Assembly (NCBI GenBank): GCA_046733315.1
Contig: JBKPOV010000155.1
Span: 1 to 6,341 of the forward strand
Direction of reading: 5' to 3'
Origin: VRUE01 sp046733315
GTDB taxonomy: Bacteria > Actinomycetota > Thermoleophilia > Solirubrobacterales > 70-9
DNA length: 6,341 nt
Below are positions 1-4,471 of the stretch, in pieces. How positions within the stretch are numbered: position 1 is the stretch's first letter; each line of letters opens with the position of its first letter. Made by a program: the position numbers and the translations under genes. The notes beneath the pieces were generated by a model, which worked only from the letters and a program-made list of their open reading frames with translations, made no database searches and had not been told where the DNA came from.

Positions 1-54
1 TACCTGGGCAGCGCCGCGGCACGTCGGGTCGCCAGCAAGGGCGGCGAGGCCTGA
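1..54 (+). CDS. C-terminal end of an unidentified protein (5' truncated by window edge)
   Basis: Frame 1 is open from the first base to a TGA at 52-54 and encodes the 17-residue tail YLGSAAARRVASKGGEA. Fifteen of the 17 codons end in G or C, the same bias as the confirmed genes in this window, and the stop lies just before a stem-loop and a convergent gene. These points suggest the true end of a gene that starts upstream. Seventeen residues are too few to name a family. Frame 2 is also open here, so the call rests on codon bias and the placement of the stop. Confidence 0.4.
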   Translation, partial: YLGSAAARRVASKGGEA

Positions 55-57
55 GCC

Positions 58-80
58 GCTCAGACGAGGACCGTCTCAGC
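58..80. terminator. Candidate bidirectional terminator stem-loop between convergent genes
   Basis: GCTCAGACG (58-66) faces CGTCTCAGC (72-80) across a five-base loop. Eight of nine positions pair, with one C:C mismatch. The element sits between the rightward stop at 54 and the leftward MerR stop at 76-78, and overlaps the latter. There is no T-tract on either side, so this is not a classical intrinsic terminator, although actinobacterial terminators often lack one. Confidence 0.4.
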
Positions 81-870
81 TATTGCGCCCGCCACGCTGG
101 CGCGGCTTGCTGCCGCTCTTCTTGCGTCGTTCGAGCACTTCGCCGAAGGCCTTCTCGATCTCGGCGGTGAGGGTGAGGCGGAAGGTGGCGTTGAGCGCCT
201 CGGAAGCGAGCGGGCGCAGCTGCTCGACCGCCTCGGTCATCTCGGGCCAGCGCTCTTCGGGCCGGCCGGCTTCGTCGAACGGCTTCCAGAGCTCCTCGAC
301 GAAGAGCCTGACGAAGGCGCGCGCCGAGGACTGTGAGTTGCGGCTCAGCTTCTCGATCACGGCGAGCGCCGCTGCGAGCGGGATGCCGCGCCCCATCACG
401 TCTTCGGCGGCTCGCAGCAGGGCCGGGCTCGGCGCTTCGTAGCGATCGTCCCCGAGCGGGACCAGCAGGCCAAGCTTCTGCGCCTTGGCGAGCAGCTTGT
501 CGTCGTCGGTCGCGAAGCGCTCGGCAAGCTCCTCGCGGCTCAGCACCTCGGGGGACTCGGCCTCGAAGGGCGCCGTGATCGCCTGGCGCAGGCCGACGAA
601 GCGATCGGCGGCGACGCCGTGCTCGCCGATCAGCCGCTCAATCGCGCTCAGCTTGAAGCCCTCCGCCTGCATCTCCTGGATCAGCCGCAGGCGGGCGACG
701 TGATCGGCTCCGTAGTAGCCGATTCGCGCTCGCACCTCGGGCGCGGGCAGGAGCCCCCGCGACTGGTGGTTGCGGATGTTGCGGACCGACATGCCGGTCT
801 CATAGGCGAGTTGCTCGATCGTCAGCTCCGCCTTGCCGGACTCAGTGACCGCCTTCACGTTGCGCGCCAT
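76..870 (-). CDS. MerR-family transcriptional regulator with a second, degenerate MerR-like domain
   Basis: This is a predicted cytoplasmic DNA-binding regulator of 264 residues. Residues about 16-82 form a textbook MerR winged helix: LTIEQLAYETGMSVRNIRNH supplies the helix-turn-helix, GLLP and RIGYYG the wing, and the following helices end in KLSAIERLI. Residues about 110-174 repeat the pattern (LSREELAERF, then GLLVPLG, a Tyr, and LAAALAVIEKL) but lack the basic recognition residues. The rest is helical and ends in a basic tail. The protein contains no cysteine, so a thiol metal site like that of MerR or CueR is unlikely. I chose the ATG at 870 because the longer reading from a TTG at 930 would translate across the operator-like repeats and has no clear ribosome site. 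The ATG's own Shine-Dalgarno is also weak. It is divergent from the large membrane protein gene at 961, which is its most likely target together with itself. The effector is unknown. Confidence 0.88.
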   Translation of the reverse strand: MARNVKAVTESGKAELTIEQLAYETGMSVRNIRNHQSRGLLPAPEVRARIGYYGADHVARLRLIQEMQAEGFKLSAIERLIGEHGVAADRFVGLRQAITAPFEAESPEVLSREELAERFATDDDKLLAKAQKLGLLVPLGDDRYEAPSPALLRAAEDVMGRGIPLAAALAVIEKLSRNSQSSARAFVRLFVEELWKPFDEAGRPEERWPEMTEAVEQLRPLASEALNATFRLTLTAEIEKAFGEVLERRKKSGSKPRQRGGRNS

Positions 871-901
871 CGCCCCAATGCTACCTTGCTTTTGTAACCT
901 C

Positions 902-928
902 GTTTGAGGGAACGGTTCACAGGGAACC
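902..928. promoter_or_regulatory. Operator-like repeats in the divergent MerR/membrane-protein intergenic region
   Basis: The 90-base gap 871-960 holds overlapping symmetric elements. GGTTC (914-918) and GAACC (924-928) form an inverted repeat with a five-base spacer. GAAC-G-GTTC (910-918) is a second inverted repeat. AGGGAAC occurs twice as a direct repeat (907-913 and 921-927), 14 bases apart. MerR-family proteins bind inverted repeats inside their target promoters, so this is the natural candidate operator. A weak GTTT-N16-GGGAAC (902-927) resembles a SigB-type promoter on the plus strand but lacks the consensus T. I could not place a confident -35/-10 pair on either strand. Confidence 0.4.
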
Positions 929-947
929 AAGGACTTGCCGTCTATCC

Positions 948-953
948 GAGAGG
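948..953 (+). promoter_or_regulatory. Ribosome binding site for the 612-residue membrane protein
   Basis: GAGAGG lies seven bases before the ATG at 961, an ideal Shine-Dalgarno spacing, and supports that start. Confidence 0.7.
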
Positions 954-960
954 TACCTAG

Positions 961-2799
961 ATGATCTTGACCTTTGCGACATCCGTGCTTGCAGCGGCGC
1001 CCCCCGCCGGGGGAGCGACGCTGAGCCAGGTGGCGATCGCCTCAGTGGCCGCGATGCTGCTCACCGCTGCGCTCCTTTACATCGGCTTCGGTTACCGCGC
1101 CGGCCGCCTTGCCTGGCTGCGCCGCTTTGGCGGCTGGGTCGAAGGGTTCAGCGGCTACCCGGCTTGGGTCGGGATCCCGGTTGGGATCGCGACCACTTCG
1201 CTGCTGATCGCCCTCTTCGGCATGTACTGGGACATCTCCCTGCACATCGACGTCGGCCGCGACCCCGGGCCGCTGGCCAACCCCGCCCATTACTTCATCC
1301 TCGGCGGCCTCTTCGGCATCTTCGCCGCCGGCTTCCTCGCCATGGTCCTGCCCGAGGGCCGGCCGAGCGAGACCGCCGTCCGCCTTGGGCCCGACTGGTA
1401 CGCGCCGCTCGGCGGCGTGCTGATCTGCGCCTGCGGCGCCTTCTCGCTGATCGGCTTCCCGCTCGACGACATCTGGCACCGCCTCTTCGGCCAGGACGTG
1501 ACGCTCTGGGGGCCGACCCATCTGATGCTGATCGGCGGTGCGGCGATGACCCTAATCGGGATCGGCGTGCTGACGGTCGAGGGCATGCGGGCGAGCGCAC
1601 AGCGCGGCCCCGTCACCGAACACCGCCAGGTCGTGCTCGCTCGCGCGGTGGCTTCGACCGGCGGGCTCCTGCTCGGCCTCTCGACCTTCCAGGCCGAGTT
1701 CGACTTCGGCGTGCCCCAGTTCAACTTCCTCTTCGAGCCGATGATGGTGATGCTGGCGGCCGGCGTCGGGTTGGTCGCGGCCCGACTTTACGCCGGTCGC
1801 GGCGCCGCCCTGGGCGCTGTCCTCTTTTTCCTCCTCGCCCGCGGCATCTTGGCGCTGCTGATCGGTCCGCTGCTCGGCGAGACGACGCCGCACATGCCGC
1901 TCTACATCGTCGAGGCGCTGGTTGTCGAGGCCGTCGCCCTGCGCGTCTCCACCGAGAGGCCGCTCGCCTTCGGGCTCTGGTCGGGCCTCGGTATCGGCAC
2001 CATCGGCCTCGCCTCGGAGTGGGCCTGGTCGCACATCTGGATGCCGATCCCGTGGCCGTCGGCGCTCTTCCCCGAGGCGGCCGTAGCGGGGCTGGCGATT
2101 GCCCTGGCGGCGGCGGTGATCGGTGCCTGGATCGGCACGCGGCTCTCGCCCGAGGCGGGCCGGCGCCGTCCGGCCCTGCGGCTGGGCGCCTGCCTGGGGG
2201 CGGCGACGATTGCCCTGGCCACGCTCTTCGCCTTGCACACGCCGGCCGAGGAGGGCGTGCGGGCGCGAGTCGCCCTGCGCGACGTTTCCAGCGGCCCGCA
2301 ACGAGAGGTGAGCGCCACGGTCACTCTGATCCCGCGCGATGCTGCCGATGAGGCCGCCTGGTTCGATGTCACTGCCTGGCAGGGCGGCGGCCTCGTCGTC
2401 TCTCCTCTAGACAAGATCGGTCCGGCTACCTACCGCACCACCGAGCCGATCCCGGTCTCCGGGGAATGGAAGACGATGATCCGCCTGCACAGCGGCAGCT
2501 CACTGACGGCGGCGCCGATCTACCTGCCCCGGGACGCGGCGATTCCGGCACGTGAGGTCCCGGCTCGCGCCGCCTTCACCCGTGCCTTCGTCGATGAGAC
2601 CCAGCTGCTCCAGCGCGAGAAGACCGGCGGCTCAACCGCGCTCGTCGCCGTCGCCTACGCAACGGTCGGCGGCATCGCCCTCTCGCTCCTCGCCCTGCTC
2701 GCCTGGAGCCTGCACCGCCTCGCCTTTCCGCCCGGGTCCGGTCCGCGCCGCAGGCGCAGCGAGGCGCCCGCCAGCCCGACGCCGGCTCTGCAGCGATAG
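961..2799 (+). CDS. Large polytopic membrane protein with tandem D-x3-H-x13/14-H motifs and a periplasmic beta-type domain; family not recognised
   Basis: This is an integral membrane protein of 612 residues whose function I cannot name. About 13 membrane segments are visible, near residues 22-44, 68-90, 108-131, 147-167, 188-206, 225-241, 258-276, 282-304, 314-327, 335-352, 371-392, 408-425 and 558-582. Arginines cluster in alternate loops (45-60, 207-224, 393-407 and the RRRRS tail), which places the N-terminus and residues 426-555 outside. On that outer face lie D91-x3-H95-x14-H110 and D169-x3-H173-x13-H187, each running into a new helix, and a third related loop with E353 and H358. These residues could bind a metal, and the pattern recalls the copper ligands of PmoC/AmoC, but homology is not shown. 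Residues about 430-530 look like a soluble beta-sandwich of the YtkA/FixH/CopC kind (an IPVSGEWKTMIRLH stretch, then YLPRD). The start is supported by GAGAGG seven bases upstream. The gene is followed two bases later by a microprotein gene. Confidence 0.85.
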   Translation: MILTFATSVLAAAPPAGGATLSQVAIASVAAMLLTAALLYIGFGYRAGRLAWLRRFGGWVEGFSGYPAWVGIPVGIATTSLLIALFGMYWDISLHIDVGRDPGPLANPAHYFILGGLFGIFAAGFLAMVLPEGRPSETAVRLGPDWYAPLGGVLICACGAFSLIGFPLDDIWHRLFGQDVTLWGPTHLMLIGGAAMTLIGIGVLTVEGMRASAQRGPVTEHRQVVLARAVASTGGLLLGLSTFQAEFDFGVPQFNFLFEPMMVMLAAGVGLVAARLYAGRGAALGAVLFFLLARGILALLIGPLLGETTPHMPLYIVEALVVEAVALRVSTERPLAFGLWSGLGIGTIGLASEWAWSHIWMPIPWPSALFPEAAVAGLAIALAAAVIGAWIGTRLSPEAGRRRPALRLGACLGAATIALATLFALHTPAEEGVRARVALRDVSSGPQREVSATVTLIPRDAADEAAWFDVTAWQGGGLVVSPLDKIGPATYRTTEPIPVSGEWKTMIRLHSGSSLTAAPIYLPRDAAIPAREVPARAAFTRAFVDETQLLQREKTGGSTALVAVAYATVGGIALSLLALLAWSLHRLAFPPGSGPRRRRSEAPASPTPALQR

Positions 2800-2801
2800 C
2801 C

Positions 2802-2915
2802 GTGCTGCCGCTCGCGCACCACAGCCTCCTCGTCGCCCTACCCGCCTTCGGGCCTGTGCTCCTGGTCAGCCTGGTGATCGCGTTCCACGCCTTTCGCAAC
2901 CGCGATTCGAGCTAG
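2802..2915 (+). CDS. 37-residue single-helix membrane microprotein, probably translationally coupled to the large membrane protein
   Basis: A GTG at 2802, two bases after the TAG of the preceding gene, opens 37 codons ending at TAG 2913-2915. The product begins MLPLAHHSLLVALPAFGPVL, continues with a hydrophobic run (LLVSLVIAFHAF) and ends RNRDSS. It therefore has a short outer segment with a His-His pair, one membrane helix and a basic, probably cytoplasmic, end. Most codons end in G or C, as in neighbouring genes. There is no separate Shine-Dalgarno, so translation would depend on ribosomes finishing the upstream gene. This is the usual arrangement for a small subunit or partner of the upstream protein, but that role is inferred. 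I do not recognise a family, and a chance open frame cannot be excluded at this length. Confidence 0.55.
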   Translation: MLPLAHHSLLVALPAFGPVLLVSLVIAFHAFRNRDSS

Positions 2916-2935
2916 GGCGGACGGTTAGCGCCTAG
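2912..2935. terminator. Candidate bidirectional stem-loop overlapping two convergent stop codons
   Basis: CTAGGGCG (2912-2919) pairs with CGCCTAG (2929-2935) around a nine-base loop, with one bulged G. It contains the TAG of the microprotein (2913-2915) and the TAG, read leftward, of the DUF4337-type gene (2932-2934). There is no T-tract. Its position at the meeting point of convergent operons is the main support. Confidence 0.3.
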
Positions 2936-3504
2936 GCAAGCAGCCCGAGGACAAGGAGCACCACGCCTGCCGTTGCCGCGGCGCCCGCGCCGGCCAACAG
3001 CCAGCGACGGCGGGCGATGATCGAGACCGATGCGAGCACGATCCCGACCTCCAGCCCAACCTCAGCCAGCTCGTAGTCGAGGTGCTGCGCATTGGCATGG
3101 TCGGTCTCGTGTTCGTCGGCTCGAATCTCGGCGTTGAGATGAGCGTCGGCGGGCCGCAGCTCCCCGGCGATCCGCGCATCGTGTCGCAGCGCCGCAGCGG
3201 CTGCGTGCCGCAGCTGCGCGCTGCCGACGCCGAGGACCTCGAGCAGCTCGGCGTTGCCGCTTGCGATATCGATCTTGACCCGGTTGCTCTCCAGCCGTGC
3301 CGAGGCGTCGGCCCGGTGGGTCTCTCCCGTGACGACCTCCTTCACTGCCTCGTTGGAGAGAAACGCCGCAAGGGCAAGGAAGGCGGCCATCACAGCGACC
3401 GCGAGCGCCGCGTGGCGGGCGTCGTGCGGTTCCCCTTGGCCGTCGCCGACCGCCGTTGCTCGGTGGCCCTCCTCGAACCGCTCGTATGACCTGTGGGCCT
3501 CCAA
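2932..3504 (-). CDS. DUF4337-type membrane protein
   Basis: This protein of 190 residues matches the layout of the DUF4337 family: a short polar N-terminus, a first membrane helix near 32-49, a long helical outer region, and two C-terminal helices near 150-164 and 168-189. The family-like landmark is LDYELAEVG followed by GIVLASVSIIARRRWLL, the conserved entry into the final helical hairpin. The outer region is rich in His and acidic residues (H122, H132, H136, H141). The function of the family is unknown. The start is TTG at 3504, chosen because AGGAAGG lies seven bases upstream and no ATG or GTG occurs early in the frame. It is the last gene of a probable three-gene leftward operon, 41 bases after the small basic protein, and converges on the microprotein gene. 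Confidence 0.75.
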   Translation of the reverse strand: MEAHRSYERFEEGHRATAVGDGQGEPHDARHAALAVAVMAAFLALAAFLSNEAVKEVVTGETHRADASARLESNRVKIDIASGNAELLEVLGVGSAQLRHAAAAALRHDARIAGELRPADAHLNAEIRADEHETDHANAQHLDYELAEVGLEVGIVLASVSIIARRRWLLAGAGAAATAGVVLLVLGLLA

Positions 3505-3511
3505 GGCCCAG

Positions 3512-3518
3512 CCTTCCT
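3512..3518 (-). promoter_or_regulatory. Ribosome binding site that decides the TTG start of the DUF4337-type gene
   Basis: Read leftward, AGGAAGG stands seven bases before TTG 3504-3502. This is the strongest evidence that the rare TTG codon is the true start. Confidence 0.65.
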
Positions 3519-3545
3519 ACCAGCTAATCGCTGCCTCTGCCGTCC

Positions 3546-3794
3546 TCAGCCGCCGCGAACCGCCTTGCCGGCGATGTTCTTGATCCTGCTCCGGTCGCGC
3601 TGCGGCAGCGTGCCCGGGCGCCCCTTCGACTTCTTCACCAGGCGCCAGAACTCGGCCTGCTCACGGCTATCGAGGTTGTGCTCGACGCGCTCGCGCCCCT
3701 TGTTGCCGAGCCATACGACGACGGCCCAGACCATCTTCCAGGGGATCCGCTTCCAGACATGGGGAGCGGCGCGTCGAGCAATCCAGAACGGCAT
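3546..3794 (-). CDS. Small basic, tryptophan-rich protein of unknown function
   Basis: This 82-residue protein has two parts. The N-terminal half (1-30) is amphipathic to hydrophobic with five tryptophans (W4, W14, W19, W23, W28), including WKMVWAVVVWLG, which could lie on or in the membrane. The C-terminal half (41-80) is strongly basic and reads as two helices: LDSREQAEFWRLVKKSKG, then a turn GRPGTLP, then RDRSRIKNIAGKAV. A helix-turn-helix of this type (acidic start, R/K-rich, ending in KA) occurs in small uncharacterised actinobacterial proteins as I remember them, which is recall and not a database result. The ATG at 3794 has only a weak GCGGGAC upstream. The gene follows the GlsB-type gene by 20 bases and is probably co-transcribed with it, so a role in stress or the envelope is inferred from context only. 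Confidence 0.65.
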   Translation of the reverse strand: MPFWIARRAAPHVWKRIPWKMVWAVVVWLGNKGRERVEHNLDSREQAEFWRLVKKSKGRPGTLPQRDRSRIKNIAGKAVRGG

Positions 3795-3814
3795 GTCCCG
3801 CTAGCTAACTCGCG

Positions 3815-4096
3815 TCATCGATAGGCGCCGTGACCCGTCGTCCGGTTGCCGACGACCATCCGGTAGATGAAGAGCAGCAGCAGCGAGCCGCCGATTGCAA
3901 TCAGCCAGGTGCCGATGTCGAAGAACTCGTCCAGGTCGCCAATGTTGAGGGCGCTGGCAATCAGGCCTCCGATCAGCGCGCCGGCTATGCCGATCAGCGT
4001 GGTCACGATGAAGCCGCCCGGATCGTCCCCCGGCATAATCAGCTTCGCGATCGCACCTGCAAGCAGTCCAAGCACTATCCAGCCGATGATTCCCAC
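3815..4096 (-). CDS. GlsB/YeaQ/YmgE-family stress response membrane protein
   Basis: This 93-residue protein belongs to the transglycosylase-associated (GlsB/YeaQ/YmgE) family of small inner-membrane proteins, which are commonly induced by general stress. Their biochemical role is not known. The signature is clear: MGIIGWIVLGLLAGAIAKLI, then MPGDDPGGF at 21-29, then a Gly-rich second helix (31-50, GIAGALIGG) and a third helix near 63-80. Length and the three-helix layout are normal for the family. The start is GTG at 4096, fixed by an excellent AAGGAGGG five bases upstream of it. A SigB/SigF-like promoter stands about 40 bases further upstream, consistent with stress induction. It is the first gene of a likely operon with the two leftward genes that follow. 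Confidence 0.92.
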   Translation of the reverse strand: MGIIGWIVLGLLAGAIAKLIMPGDDPGGFIVTTLIGIAGALIGGLIASALNIGDLDEFFDIGTWLIAIGGSLLLLFIYRMVVGNRTTGHGAYR

Positions 4097-4100
4097 GATT

Positions 4101-4108
4101 CCCTCCTT
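4101..4108 (-). promoter_or_regulatory. Strong ribosome binding site of the GlsB-type gene
   Basis: Read leftward, AAGGAGGG is a near-perfect Shine-Dalgarno ending four to five bases before GTG 4096-4094, and it supports this GTG start. Confidence 0.8.
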
Positions 4109-4128
4109 CTCGTCGTTTACCCGACGAG
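4109..4128 (-). promoter_or_regulatory. Perfect 7-bp inverted repeat in the GlsB-type 5' leader
   Basis: CTCGTCG (4109-4115) and CGACGAG (4122-4128) pair perfectly around a six-base loop. If transcription starts about seven bases after the GGGTAC box, the hairpin occupies the very 5' end of the mRNA and abuts the Shine-Dalgarno. It could stabilise the transcript, control ribosome access or be a repressor site. Confidence 0.45.
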
Positions 4129-4134
4129 GAATCT

Positions 4135-4161
4135 GTACCCGTCCTTATCGAGGTCGAAAAC
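4135..4161 (-). promoter_or_regulatory. SigB/SigF-like stress promoter of the GlsB-type operon
   Basis: Read leftward, GTTT (4161-4158) is followed after exactly 17 bases by GGGTAC (4140-4135). The actinobacterial general-stress sigma consensus is GTTT, 13-17 bases, GGGTAT, so only the last base differs. It lies 39 bases before the GTG of a gene whose family is typically stress-induced. Confidence 0.6.
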
Positions 4162-4197
4162 TTCCTGCAATCACGCCGCTCTAGGATTGGCATAGCC

Positions 4198-4440
4198 ATG
4201 CCCAAGGAGGAGAAGCAGATCAACTGGCGCGCCTGGATCGTGGGTATCGCCATCGCACTCGTCTTGATCGTCTGCCTGCAGAACTCCCAGGAGGTGAAGG
4301 TCGACGTCCTCTTCATCACCGTCGACGCGCCGCTGATCGTCACCCTCTTGGTCGCCGTCGGAGTGGGGGCGCTGATCGGCTACGTGGCCCCGGTGCTCCG
4401 CCGCCACCGTCGCCACGAGGGCCACAAGCACCAGGATTGA
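4198..4440 (+). CDS. LapA/DUF1049-domain small membrane protein
   Basis: This is a two-helix inner-membrane protein of 80 residues. Helix one spans about 13-27 (IVGIAIALVLIVCL) and is followed directly by the family hallmark QNSQEVKVDVLF. Helix two spans about 46-66 and leads into a cytoplasmic basic, His-rich tail (RRHRRHEGHKHQD). In proteobacteria LapA acts with LapB in control of lipopolysaccharide synthesis. This window looks actinobacterial, where LPS is normally absent, so the LPS role should not be carried over. The ATG at 4198 is in the right place for the family, although its ribosome site (AGGA, 11 bases upstream) is weak. A TAGGAT at 4182-4187 could be a -10 box, but I find no convincing -35. 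The gene is divergent from the GlsB-type operon and converges on the transporter gene. Confidence 0.83.
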   Translation: MPKEEKQINWRAWIVGIAIALVLIVCLQNSQEVKVDVLFITVDAPLIVTLLVAVGVGALIGYVAPVLRRHRRHEGHKHQD

Positions 4441-4471
4441 CTTTGGCCTGGCCGCCACTTGCGCGTCGACG

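Noticed and set aside
871..930. N-terminal extension of the MerR protein from the TTG at 930
   Set aside because: It would add 20 residues with no MerR similarity, run across the operator-like repeats and lacks a convincing ribosome site. The ATG at 870 fits the family's normal N-terminus.
1164..2351. A 395-codon open frame on the plus strand inside the large membrane protein gene
   Set aside because: The product is almost entirely Arg, Ala, Gly, Pro and Asp, overlaps a gene with clear membrane topology and a good ribosome site, and has no recognisable domain.
3082..3489. A 135-codon plus-strand frame opposite the DUF4337-type gene
   Set aside because: The opposite strand has the family landmarks, a good Shine-Dalgarno and plausible operon spacing. 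This frame has none of these.
4115..4122. A second GGGTAA box (leftward) as another stress promoter for the GlsB-type gene
   Set aside because: There is no GTTT at 13-17 bases upstream of it, and the box is part of the hairpin loop and stem.
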